From Frigoriglobus tundricola (lineage in GTDB: Bacteria > Planctomycetota > Planctomycetia > Gemmatales > Gemmataceae), in NCBI RefSeq assembly GCF_013128195.2, contig NZ_CP053452.2, positions 2,108,001-2,172,000 of the forward strand: DNA of 64,000 bases, in the 5' to 3' direction. The notes beneath the pieces are model-generated. The model did no database searches, was not told the DNA's origin, and was given only the letters and a program-made list of their open reading frames with translations. Of the stretch, positions 35,713 through 44,435 are shown in pieces (the first letter of the stretch is position 1; each line of letters begins with the position of its first letter). The position numbers and the translations under genes were made by a program.

Positions 35713-36450
35713 TCAACACACGGTGTTCACGGCCCCGCTCCGCGCGCGGAGCTGTTCGCCCAGTTCGAACGTCGCCTTGCTCAGCAGCCGGGACACGCGC
35801 GACACGGACAGCTTCATGACCGCCGCGATTTCCTTCAGCCGCAGGTCCTCGGTGTAATACAGGGTGATCGCGGTGCGCTCCTTCGGGGGCAGCGCCTCGA
35901 TCGCGGCGGCCAGCTGCTGGACGCCCTCCCAGCGCTCGATTTCGGCCCCGGGGTCGTCGGCCGTGCCGGCCGGTTCGAGCCCGTTCGGCTCGGCCGCCTG
36001 TTCCCACGACATCGTCTTGGAGAACCGCTCGGCCGCGAGCGTGTCGGCCACCTCGTCCTCGGTCAGCCCGGTGGCCTGGACCAGCGCCTCGACCGTGACG
36101 GGGTGCGGCAGGGTGCGGTAGGCGCGGCGGATCTGGGCCACGCGGCCGAGGACGTGCTGCGGGAGCGGGCTGTTGCGGCGCAACTCGTCCACGATCGCCC
36201 CGCGGATGCGGAGGTACGCGAACGTCTTAAACTGGACGCTGCGGGCCGGGTCGTACTTGGCCGCGGCCTCGACCAGCCCGAGCACCCCGGCGGACTCCAG
36301 GTTCTCCGCGTCCACGCTCCCCGGCAGGTCGCCGAGCAGCCGCCCGATCACGTGCTTCACCAGCGGCAGGTGGCCCAGGATCAGGTCGTCGCGCCGCTGC
36401 TGCTCGGCGTTGCGCTGGTACGCTCGTAACGTTCCGCTCGAACCATTCAT
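35713..36450 (-). CDS. fliA: FliA, flagellar sigma-28 factor
   Basis: A 245-residue sigma factor from ATG 36450. Region 2: LVKHVIGRLLGDLPGSVDAE, AGVLGLVEAAAKYDP and FKTFAYLRIRGAIVDELRR. Region 3: PHPVTVEALVQATGLTEDE. Region 4: LPPKERTAITLYYTEDLRLK and KLSVSRVSRLLSKATFELG. This order and length are typical of FliA, which directs late flagellar genes and is held by FlgM. No flgM is visible here. The frame is open upstream into the flhA region only because of shifts in flhA; the true start is this ATG. Confidence 0.93.
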   Translation of the reverse strand: MNGSSGTLRAYQRNAEQQRRDDLILGHLPLVKHVIGRLLGDLPGSVDAENLESAGVLGLVEAAAKYDPARSVQFKTFAYLRIRGAIVDELRRNSPLPQHVLGRVAQIRRAYRTLPHPVTVEALVQATGLTEDEVADTLAAERFSKTMSWEQAAEPNGLEPAGTADDPGAEIERWEGVQQLAAAIEALPPKERTAITLYYTEDLRLKEIAAVMKLSVSRVSRLLSKATFELGEQLRARSGAVNTVC

Positions 36451-36542
36451 GGTGCGGCACTCGGACGGGTCAAGGGAGTCGATCACGGGTGCGGGGCGCC
36501 CCGCGGTCCGCCAGTCTTCCTGTCTCTTCCGGCGGGCGCGCC

Positions 36543-38694
36543 CTACCGGGGCCGCGCGGCGTCCGCCGGCCCGAACATGGCCCCGACCGCGGACGGCCCG
36601 GCGGCGACCAGTTCCTCCGGGCGGATCACCGCCACGGGCTCCATCAGCAGGTCGGTCGGGATCTCCTGGTAGGCCACCACGACCAGGTCGGCCAGCGCGC
36701 GGGCCAGGGCGTGCCGCAGCGCGCGGCGCAGGCTCGCGTCGCACAGGAGGGCCACCTCGTAGCCCCGCGCGGACGCCTTCCGCAGCTCGTCCGACAGCCG
36801 CAGCGTCAGCTGCTCCAGGCGGGTCGGGTCGAGCACCAGTTGCGGCCCCTGGACCGAGCGCCGCAGTTCGACCTCGAGCCGCGGGTCCAGCACGACGGCG
36901 CGGATGCGGCCGTTCGGGTCGCGGAACCGGTCCACCACCGACCGGCCGATGTCCACCCGCACGCGCTCCGCGAGGTCGGCGGGGTCCTTGACCGTCGGGG
37001 CGTGCGTGGCCAGGCTCTCCATGATCCGCGGCAGGTTCGAGACCGGCACCCGCTCGTCGAGCAGCAGGGTGAGCACGCGGTGCAGGAGCCCCATCGTCAT
37101 CACGCCCGGGATCAGCTCGTCCACGACGGCGGGGGACGTCTCGCGCACCTTGTCCACCATCGCCTTCAGGTCCTCGCGGCTGAGCAGCTCGCCCGCGTGC
37201 CGGCGGACGACCTCGCCCAGGTGCGTGATGATGACGTTCGGGGCGTCCACCACCGTGAAGCCGGCGGCCTCGGCGCGGTTCCGGTCGGCGTCGCCGATCC
37301 ACCGGGCCGGGAGCCCGAACGCCGGCTCCCGCGTCACCTCGCCGGCGAGCGGGATCTTGGCCGCCCCGCCCGGGTCGATCGCGAGCCACAGGTCCGGGCG
37401 CACGTCGCCCCGGGCCACCTCGCGCCCGCCGATCAGCACCCGGTACGCCGTCGGGTCGAGCTGGATGTTGTCGCGCACGCGCACGGCCGGCACCCACAGG
37501 CCGCTCTGGCGCGCGAGGTCGCGCGCAGCCCGCCGATGCGGTCGAGCAGCCCCGGCCCGCGCCGCGCCGAGACGAGCCCGATGAGGCCCGCGCCGATCTC
37601 CAGGCTGATCCGGTCGGCCTGGAGGAAGTCCTCGAGGTACCCCTCGACCGGCGACTTGGGCGCGCGGCCGGGGGGCCGCCGCCGGCCGCCTGCTTGGCCT
37701 CGGCGTCCGGGGCCGGGGCCGGCCGCGCGCTGAGCCGCCGCGACATCGCGAACAGGCCGCCGCCCAGGAGCAGGAAGGGGATCGTCGGCATCCCCGGCAT
37801 GAGGCCGAGGCCGAGCAGGATGAACGAGCCGAGCCGCAGCGGGCCGGCGGCCGCGTCGAACTGGATGCCGATTTCCTGACCGAGGCTGCTTTCAGAGGTG
37901 GCCTTCGTCACCAGCATGCCGGACGCGGTGGCGGTGATGAGCGCGGGGATCTGCGTGACCAGCCCGTCCCCGACCGTCAGGATCGAGTAGGTGCGGATGG
38001 CCTGCGACAGCGGCATCCCCTTGGTCAGCCCGATGATGAACCCCCCGACGAGGTTGATCGCGGTGATGATGATGGCCGCGACCGCGTCACCGCGGACGAA
38101 CCGGCTGGCCCCGTCCATCGTGCCGTAAAACTCGCTCTCCCGCATCAGCGCCGCCCGGCGGCGCCGGGCCTCGGTCTCGTTGATCAGCCCGGCGTTCATC
38201 TCCGCGTCGATCGCCATCTGCTTGCCGGGCATCGAGTCGAGGGTGAACCGGGCCGCGACCTCGGACACCCGCCCCGCCCCCTTCGTGATGACGATGAACT
38301 GGATCACGATCAGGATCATGAAGATCACCAACCCGACCACCAGGTTCCCGCCGACCACGAACTTCCCGAACGCCTCGACCACCCCGCCGGCGTTCGCGTT
38401 CAAGAGGATCAGCCGCGTCGTCGCGACGTTCAGCCCCAGCCGGAACAGCGTCAGCAGCAGCAGGAGCGACGGGAACGTTGAGAAGTCCAGCGGCTGGCGC
38501 ACGGTCAGGGTGATCAGCAGCAGCAAGATCGTGGACGCGAGGTTGAACGCCAGCAGCATGTCCAGCACGAACGTCGGCAGCGGGACGAGAAACACGACCA
38601 GGAGGCCGAGCAGCGCAAAGGACAGTATCAGCTCGCTCCGCGCGAGTAGCGGTCGAGTCGTCCCTGCCGGCGTTAAACGCGGGTCGGTTGCCAT
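36543..38694 (-). CDS. flhA: FlhA, flagellar export gate protein (two frameshifts)
   Basis: From ATG 38694 the membrane part reads LLGLLVVFLVPLPTFVLDML and the conserved FHIPEP-type cytoplasmic loop with FTLDSMPGKQMAIDAEMNAG, ending in GGGLFAMSRRLSA. A G6 run (37670-37675) needs one more base to continue as KSPVEGYLEDFLQADRISLE. Near 37524-37532 one base more gives LRRDLARQSGLWVPAVRVRD and the C-terminal export domain (LDPTAYRVLIGG, PNVIITHLGEVVRRHAGELL). Corrected length is about 716 residues. FlhA binds chaperone-substrate pairs and uses ion flow for export. Confidence 0.88.
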
Positions 38695-38979
38695 CGGATT
38701 CCATTCGCCGCCGCCTCAAATTGGCGACACTGTGATTTAGAACACGGGAACCACCGGGCCGATCCACTTAATCAGCCCCGGCCTCATTTTGGCCCCACAA
38801 GGGCCGCAGATTCGCCCCCCGCCTGAATGTTTCAGGCGAGGCGCCACGGTACAGTTTAACAGTTCGCCTCGGTTGCCGGGTGGGTCACCCCGCTCGGCCG
38901 AGGCGCCACACCCCCACAAACGAAAACCGAAGCGCGAAACACCCGGCGCCCGCCACGAAACACTCGGCCCGAGGTGCGA

Positions 38980-40065
38980 CTACGCGATCGGTGCGTTCGG
39001 CGCGATGCCGCGGAGCCGGTACACGAACACCAGCAACTCGGCCACCGCCCGGAACAGCGCCCCGGGTATCGCCTGCCCCTCCTTGACGCCCGAGTACAGC
39101 GCCCGTGCCAGCGGCGGCCGTTCCAGAACCGCAACGCCGTGCTGGCGGGCGAGTTCGGCGATCCGCTTCGCGAACGCCCCGGCCCCGCGCGCGACGACCA
39201 CGGGCGCGGGGTCGTGGACGGGGTCGTACCGCAGGGCGACGGCGTAGTGCGTCGGGTTGGTCACCACCACCGTCGCCTTCGGCACCTGGGACAGCATCTT
39301 CCGCCGCGACCGCTCGCGGGCGATCTGCCGGATGCGGGCCTTGATCTGCGGGTCGCCCTGCTCGTCCTTCTGTTCCCGCTTCACCTCTTCCTTTGTCATG
39401 CGGAGCGACTGCTCGAACTTGTAGCGCTGGTACAGGTAGTCGAGGACCGCGACGGCCGCGACCGCCCCGGCCATGTACGTCGCCAGCCGCATGGTCACGG
39501 CCCACGCCGCGGGCGCCACCCCGGCCAGCCGGCCGCGGCTGAGGGTGGTCACGATACCCGCCCGCCCCTCCACCACCAGGTACGCGATCAGCCCGAGGGC
39601 GGCGACCTTCAGGAGCGTCAGCCCGGCGCGCACCAGCGACGACACGGAGAACAGCCGCGACACGCCGTTGGTCGGGTTCAGCTTGTCGAAGTTCGGGGCG
39701 AGCTTCTCCGTGTTGAGCTGGAACCCGACCTGCGCCACGCTCACCCCCACGCCGACGGCCAGCATGATGCCGAACAGCGGCAACAGCGCGGAGAGCAGTT
39801 GGAGCGCGATCCGGCCCATGACCGCGGCCGCCGCCGCGGAATCGAACTCCGCGTGGAACGCCCGCGGGATCTCGGACCGGAACACGGTCGCCATCGCGGC
39901 CCACACGGCCGGCCCGACGTTGGTCAGCCCGATCACGCCCGCCAGAAGGACGAGGCTCCCGATCAGTTCGGCGCTGACCGGCACCTGTCCCTGCCGGCGG
40001 GCCTCCTCGCGCCGGCGCGGCGACGGGTCTTCTGTTTTCGATTCCTGATCGACCTCTTCGGCCAC
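38980..40065 (-). CDS. flhB: FlhB, export-gate switch protein
   Basis: A 361-residue protein. The N-terminus QESKTEDPSPRRREEARRQG is the usual cytoplasmic start, followed by four membrane helices and the cytoplasmic domain with VPKATVVVTNPTHYAVALRY, the NPTH autocleavage site (270-273). The frame is intact. FlhB cleaves itself and switches export from hook to filament proteins under FliK control. An orphan FlhB-like tail (fhlB) is also present at 52588-52860. Confidence 0.96.
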   Translation of the reverse strand: MAEEVDQESKTEDPSPRRREEARRQGQVPVSAELIGSLVLLAGVIGLTNVGPAVWAAMATVFRSEIPRAFHAEFDSAAAAAVMGRIALQLLSALLPLFGIMLAVGVGVSVAQVGFQLNTEKLAPNFDKLNPTNGVSRLFSVSSLVRAGLTLLKVAALGLIAYLVVEGRAGIVTTLSRGRLAGVAPAAWAVTMRLATYMAGAVAAVAVLDYLYQRYKFEQSLRMTKEEVKREQKDEQGDPQIKARIRQIARERSRRKMLSQVPKATVVVTNPTHYAVALRYDPVHDPAPVVVARGAGAFAKRIAELARQHGVAVLERPPLARALYSGVKEGQAIPGALFRAVAELLVFVYRLRGIAPNAPIA

Positions 40066-40199
40066 GCGTCACCCTTCTGGCGGACGGACGGACGCCACCG
40101 GACCGCACGGTTCCGGGCGGCGACGCACGAAGCACACTGCACCGGCCCACACGCCCGCGGCCCAACTCACCAGACCCGGGGCGGGCGCGGCCCCGCCGT

Positions 40200-40961
40200 T
40201 CAAAACGGCAGCGCCGCGCCGAGTCGGCCCGTAATCGCGTAGGCCGTCAGGACCATTTCCGGCAACAGGAACAGGCCGCCGAAGAGGACCACGAGCACCT
40301 GGAGCGAGAACCCGACCGAGTAGATGCTCAACTGCGGGGCGGCGCGGGCCATGATCGCCAGTGTGACCGCCAACAGGAACAGGCACAGGGCGAGCGGGGC
40401 CGCGAGCAAGAGCCCCATCTCGTAGGCGGTCGCCAGCCCGGTCACCGCCGGGGCCACGTCCGGCAGGGTCGCCCCGCCGAGCGGGAACGTGGCGAACGAC
40501 GCGTGCAGCGCCGCCAGTACCACGTGGTGCCCGTCGGCGACCAGGAACACGAACCCGGCCATCGTCTCGAACGCGGTCGTCACCGGACCGGCCGTGTCGT
40601 TGCCGGTCAGCCCGGGCAAAGGGGTGCCGTTGAGGCCGATCTGCGTGGTCACGAACTCGCCCGCGATCCGCGCCGGTAGCAGGAACAGGCCGAACGCGAA
40701 CCCCATCGCGGCGCCGAGGACCGTCTCGCGGGCCAGGGCCAGCGCGTAGCGGAGCGACTCGATCTCGGTGACCGTGCCGACGGGCGCACCCGGCGCCAGT
40801 TTCGGCGGGTCCGTGCCCAGGTAGAACACAACCAGCGCGACGGCGAGCCCGACCCGGACCGTCCGCGGGGTCCGCGCGCCGAACAGCGGCATCACCGCGA
40901 CGAACGCGCCGAGCCGGGCGAGCAACAGGCCCGCGTACACCGCGGCGGCGGTCGGGGTCAC
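40200..40961 (-). CDS. fliR: FliR, export-gate membrane protein
   Basis: A 253-residue, six-helix protein. GTG 40961 overlaps the fliQ stop (GTGA). Family features: GLLLARLGAFVAVMPLFGAR, LARETVLGAAMGFAFGLFLL and the C-terminal SIYSVGFSLQVLVVLFGGLF. FliR joins FliP and FliQ in the core export channel, in the usual order P-Q-R. The following region up to flhB has about 130 bases without a gene. Confidence 0.93.
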   Translation of the reverse strand: MTPTAAAVYAGLLLARLGAFVAVMPLFGARTPRTVRVGLAVALVVFYLGTDPPKLAPGAPVGTVTEIESLRYALALARETVLGAAMGFAFGLFLLPARIAGEFVTTQIGLNGTPLPGLTGNDTAGPVTTAFETMAGFVFLVADGHHVVLAALHASFATFPLGGATLPDVAPAVTGLATAYEMGLLLAAPLALCLFLLAVTLAIMARAAPQLSIYSVGFSLQVLVVLFGGLFLLPEMVLTAYAITGRLGAALPF

Positions 40962-41227
40962 GTCCCCACCCCCGCCGCGTAGGCGATCATGCGCCGGGTG
41001 AACGCGATCGCCTGCTGGAACGACACGCCCAGCGTGACGACGATCGCCAGCCCGACGAGGACGATCCGCGGCACGTAGCTGAGCGTCTGGTCCTGGATGC
41101 TGGTCACCGTCTGGAAGATGCTCACCACCAGACCGACCACCAGACTGACCAGCAGCGCCGGCAGCGCGACGAGCAGCGCGACGAGGAACAGTTCCTGCGT
41201 CATGCGGATCACCATCTCGATGCTCAT
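40958..41227 (-). CDS. fliQ: FliQ, export-gate membrane protein
   Basis: An 89-residue protein with two membrane hairpins (ELFLVALLVALPALLVSLVV and RIVLVGLAIVVTLGVSFQQA), and the conserved QEL and FQT..IQDQTL motifs. Its length is standard. Its stop is used by fliR as GTGA. A 188-base repeat-filled gap separates it from fliP, which is unusual for this otherwise tight set. Confidence 0.95.
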   Translation of the reverse strand: MSIEMVIRMTQELFLVALLVALPALLVSLVVGLVVSIFQTVTSIQDQTLSYVPRIVLVGLAIVVTLGVSFQQAIAFTRRMIAYAAGVGT

Positions 41228-41250
41228 TCGTGCCCTCCTGGCCGTAACGT

Positions 41251-41438
41251 GTGGGCAGCAGTGAAGAGTGGGCAGTGGATAGTGGGCAGTGGATAGTGGG
41301 CAGTAGGAAACACAGAAACCGCTGTCCGCCCTCTATTTCTGCCGCCGGCCCACTGTCTTGCCCACTCTTCTCCGCCCACTGCCCACTCTTCTCCGCCCAC
41401 TGCCCACTGCCCACTCTTCTCCGCCCACTGCCCACTTT
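41251..41438. repeat. Inverted arrays of GTGGGCAGT units between fliP and fliQ
   Basis: The left part (41251-41305) has several GTGGGCAGTGGATA units in tandem; the right part (41357-41438) has the same unit inverted (CCCACTGCCCACTCTTCTCC), four times. The whole can fold into a long hairpin. Similar motifs occur near 57653-57690. It splits an operon, so read-through from fliP to fliQ may be reduced. Confidence 0.7.
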
Positions 41439-41439
41439 G

Positions 41440-42114
41440 TTAGCTGTAACTCGCGGCGATCGCGTAACACACGAGGTGCCAGCCGTCGGCCAGGACGAAC
41501 AACAGGATCTTGAACGGGGCCGAGATCGTCACCGGGGGCATCATCACCATGCCCATCGAGGTGAGGACGCTGGACACCACGAGGTCCACCATCAGGAACG
41601 GCAGGAAGATACAGAACCCCATAATGAACGCGGTCTTCAACTCGCTGATGACGAAGGCCGGGATCACCGTCAAGAACGGCGTCTCCTCGGCCTCTTTCAC
41701 GGTCGTGTTGTGGGACAGGTGGAGGAACAGGGCGAGGTCCTGCTTCCGCGTGTGGCGGAGCATGAACTTCTTGTGAACCTCCGCGCCGATGCGGACGGCC
41801 TCCGCGCCGCTGATCTGCTTGTTCGCGTACGGGGTGACGGCCTTCTGATCGATCTCCGCGACCGTCGGCTGCATGATGAACAGCGTTAGGAACAGGGCCA
41901 GGCCGGTGACGACGAGGTTCGGCGGCACGTTCTGGGTCGCCAGCCCCTGCCGCACGAACGAGAGGACGATCACGACCCGGGTGAAGCACGTGGCCGTCAT
42001 GAGCGCCGCCGGGAGCAGCGTGGACACCCCCAGCATGAGGGCCGTCTGCACCGGCGGCGAGAGGTTCTGGAGGTTCGGCCCGTTGGGGCCGAACAGGTCG
42101 CCGAAATCGCCCAT
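41440..42114 (-). CDS. fliP: FliP, export-gate membrane protein
   Basis: A 224-residue protein; ATG 42114 has GGGAGG about eight bases before it and starts MGDFGDLFG (a start at 42132 would add six residues). Motifs: LMTATCFTRVVIVLSFVRQG, QDLALFLHLSHN and ISELKTAFIMGFCIFLPFLM, DLVVSSVLTSMGMVMMPPVT, all typical of FliP. The usual signal peptide is weak. With FliO, FliQ and FliR it forms the export core. Confidence 0.96.
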   Translation of the reverse strand: MGDFGDLFGPNGPNLQNLSPPVQTALMLGVSTLLPAALMTATCFTRVVIVLSFVRQGLATQNVPPNLVVTGLALFLTLFIMQPTVAEIDQKAVTPYANKQISGAEAVRIGAEVHKKFMLRHTRKQDLALFLHLSHNTTVKEAEETPFLTVIPAFVISELKTAFIMGFCIFLPFLMVDLVVSSVLTSMGMVMMPPVTISAPFKILLFVLADGWHLVCYAIAASYS

Positions 42115-42178
42115 GATGCCCACCTCCCGCACGGAGCCCGACGCCGCGAGCGGTGCGTACCCGGATCCGGGCGACGAG

Positions 42179-42832
42179 TCAAGCCGGAGGGGATGCGTCG
42201 GCGCGGGAGCGCAGCCGGAGGAGCAGGTTCAGGATCTCTTCCTGGGTGGCCGGCACGGCCGGCGCCGCGGGGACGGGTTGTGTCAGGACGTGCTGGGTGA
42301 CGAGCGGCTCCGGACCGGTATCGGCCGGTGCGTTGGCCGCCGCGGGCTCGGTTCCGAACGCCGGCGGCACCTCGGGTTCCGGGCCGGGCAGTTCGAGCAT
42401 CGCCTTCACGCCGCCCGGATCGGTGCCGACGAGCAACCGGCGCCCGCCGGCGCGAACGAGGTGGATGACGCACTGGGAGACGGCGATCGACGCGAGGACG
42501 TCCATCGCGCCGGGGGCCGAAGGCGCGGGCGGACCGACGACCCGCGCGACGACGACGCACAGCCCGCACACGACCACGAGGCCGACCACGAGCTTGAGGA
42601 GCGACGCGCCGATACCGGTCGCGTCCGGGGCCGGCATCGGCGCCGGCGGGGCGAGTGGACCGGCCGGCTCGCGCGCACCAGCCGCCTCGCGCGCAACGGG
42701 GTCCGGGGCCGAACCCGGCGTTACGAGCAGCGGCAGGCCGAACCCCAGCGCGACGACGAGGACGCCCCCGCCGATGAGTGCGGGGGACCGCCGTTTCGCG
42801 GGTCCGGGAAGGTCGGGTGGGGTGTTCGACAT
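42179..42832 (-). CDS. fliO: FliO, FliP-assembly membrane protein
   Basis: A 217-residue protein with an N-terminal helix (ALIGGGVLVVALGFGLPLL), a Pro/Ala linker, a second helix (LLKLVVGLVVVCGLCVVVA) and a FliO-like domain (SIAVSQCVIHLVRAGGRRLL, VGTDPGGVKAMLELPG). The tail is Pro-rich. Its position next to fliP is the classic fliO place. The other FliO-like gene near fliN (31401-31788) makes two candidates; this one is the better positional match. Confidence 0.8.
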   Translation of the reverse strand: MSNTPPDLPGPAKRRSPALIGGGVLVVALGFGLPLLVTPGSAPDPVAREAAGAREPAGPLAPPAPMPAPDATGIGASLLKLVVGLVVVCGLCVVVARVVGPPAPSAPGAMDVLASIAVSQCVIHLVRAGGRRLLVGTDPGGVKAMLELPGPEPEVPPAFGTEPAAANAPADTGPEPLVTQHVLTQPVPAAPAVPATQEEILNLLLRLRSRADASPPA

Positions 42833-42860
42833 GGTGCCGCTCCGTCGGCTGGGGCGCCCG

Positions 42861-43577
42861 TCACGGTCCCTGCGCGGGGACGATCGGCGCGCCGTTGCCG
42901 GTCGGGGTCGCGGCGCGGAGCCCCTGGATCTTCGACAGGATCGAGAGCGCGAGGGGCGGGTCGTTCATCGCTTCCAGAACCGCGGCCGCCTTCCGCTGGT
43001 TCATCTGCACGAGGATCTTCGCCGCCATGTCGATGCGCCCGGTGTCGGCCATCTGCTTCAGGATCGGCCCCGCGGCCTCCGGCGCCATCGCGTCGTACAT
43101 GGACGCGATCTTATCGATGTTCTTCTTCTCGCCGGCCTCGAAGGTGACCATCTTCTGCTTGAGGTCGTTCGCCAGCGCGTCGAGCTTGGTCGTCTCGGTG
43201 TTGACGCTCTTCAGTTCGTTCATCACCTGCCGCAGCGCCGCCTCGGTCGCCTCCCGCTGGGTCTGGAGGTCGCGCACGACGACGTCCAGGCGGGCGGCCC
43301 GCTGGGCGTTGCGCTCTTCCGTGTCCCGGAGGTTGCGGGCCGTGGTCTCGAGGCTGGCGCCGGACGGCCCCTCGGGCGACTTGGAGGCGCCCGACGGCTT
43401 CGGCTCCTCTTTCGGCCCCGCGTCCTTGGGCGCCTTCGCCACGGGCTTATCGTCCTTCGACTTGTCCTTGTCCTTTTCCTCGGCCTGCTGCTTGGACTGG
43501 TTGAGCCACAGCGACATCGCGGCCGAAACGGAAAACAGGAGCATCGCGAGCAGACCGAGGATCAGAAAGTTCTTCAT
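42861..43577 (-). CDS. MotE-like flagellar chaperone with MgtE-type motif
   Basis: A 238-residue protein with a membrane helix (NFLILGLLAMLLFSVSAAMS), a Lys/Asp/Glu/Pro linker, a coiled coil (REATEAALRQVMNELKSVNT) and a C-terminal helical domain MYDAMAPEAAGPILKQMA with KILVQMNQRKAAAVLEAMND, like the MgtE N-domain found in MotE and FlbB. Such proteins sit in the periplasm by the motor and help FliL or MotB assemble. It lies between fliO and fliJ. Its precise partner is not known here. Confidence 0.75.
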   Translation of the reverse strand: MKNFLILGLLAMLLFSVSAAMSLWLNQSKQQAEEKDKDKSKDDKPVAKAPKDAGPKEEPKPSGASKSPEGPSGASLETTARNLRDTEERNAQRAARLDVVVRDLQTQREATEAALRQVMNELKSVNTETTKLDALANDLKQKMVTFEAGEKKNIDKIASMYDAMAPEAAGPILKQMADTGRIDMAAKILVQMNQRKAAAVLEAMNDPPLALSILSKIQGLRAATPTGNGAPIVPAQGP

Positions 43578-43760
43578 GTCGAACTCGCTCGGTACGGAGC
43601 CATCGGGCGGGGACCGCGGGGGCGCGTCGCCGCTCCGCTATCATTCCCCGTCCGGCGAATTTCGTCCAGTGGAGTCTCGAGCCGGAAGGCCGCAAAGTCG
43701 AGCACCCCGCGCCGCTCCGGTCTGCGGCGGTGCGACTTGCGACCGATGGCTCGAGACCTT

Positions 43761-44261
43761 CTAAGCCACGGCTTCGACGTCCGGGGCGGTGCGGCCCGAG
43801 CGGTTCGCCTCGAACTCGTCGCGGGCGCTCTGCCAGAGCCGCAGGCCGACCTCGTCGATCTGGTTCTGGTCGGCCTTCTGGGCCTCTTGCCGCCAGAGGT
43901 CCCACTGCTGCCGGCGCAGGGTGGAGATGGCTTCGACCTCGGTGGCGAGTTGCGCCCGCTCCTGGGCGGCCGCGAGCGCCTTCTCTTCGGCGAGCGCGAC
44001 CTCGCGCTCGGACCGGTGGATCGAGTTCCCGAGCCGTTCGGTCATGTCCGACGCGGACGCCCACTGCTGCGGGGCCATCGCCCGGCCGACGGCGGCGGCG
44101 AACTGGTCGGAGATGCGCCCGAGCTGGTCGCGCAGGCCCTGCAAGGTGGCGCGGGCCTGCTCGGCCGCTTCCAGCGCCCGGCGCTGCTCCAGTTCGGCCA
44201 GCCGCTCGAGCTGCTGCTTCACGCGGAGCAACCGATCTAGGGAGAACTCGAATCGTTTCAC
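43761..44261 (-). CDS. fliJ: FliJ, export-ATPase stalk protein
   Basis: A 166-residue protein starting FEFSLDRLLRVKQQLERLAE, the typical FliJ start, and continuing as one long coiled coil (EQARATLQGLRDQLGRISDQ, RSEREVALAEEKALAAAQER). FliJ forms the central stalk of the FliI hexamer and moves chaperones. It follows fliI as usual. The gap to fliI contains tandem repeats. Confidence 0.9.
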   Translation of the reverse strand: MKRFEFSLDRLLRVKQQLERLAELEQRRALEAAEQARATLQGLRDQLGRISDQFAAAVGRAMAPQQWASASDMTERLGNSIHRSEREVALAEEKALAAAQERAQLATEVEAISTLRRQQWDLWRQEAQKADQNQIDEVGLRLWQSARDEFEANRSGRTAPDVEAVA

Positions 44262-44388
44262 GGCCGCCTACCTCCTGGGTGGCGGGGTTATGGCGGGTCG
44301 GGCAAGCGGCGTCAAGGCGGAGTTCCAGCTAGGAGTTTCAGAGTTTCAAGTTGGAGAAATTGAGAGCCGTGCTTCTTGTCTTCAACTT

Positions 44389-44435
44389 GGAACTCTGGAA
44401 CTCTGGAACTCTGGAACTCTGGAACTCTGGAACTC
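44389..44435. repeat. Tandem octamer GGAACTCT, five copies plus a partial
   Basis: The unit repeats without change from 44389 and runs into the fliI stop codon. The region before it (44330-44388) also has diverged relatives of the motif (GAGTTTCAAGTTGGAG). Slippage there could change the fliI end or its spacing to fliJ. Confidence 0.85.

Noticed and set aside
35713..38694. One continuous 993-codon frame covering flhA and fliA
   Set aside because: The middle of it is a shadow frame: flhA is shifted and ends at 36543 in another frame, and fliA starts with its own ATG at 36450.
41251..41438. CRISPR array
   Set aside because: Units are short and inverted, with no regular spacers and no cas genes.
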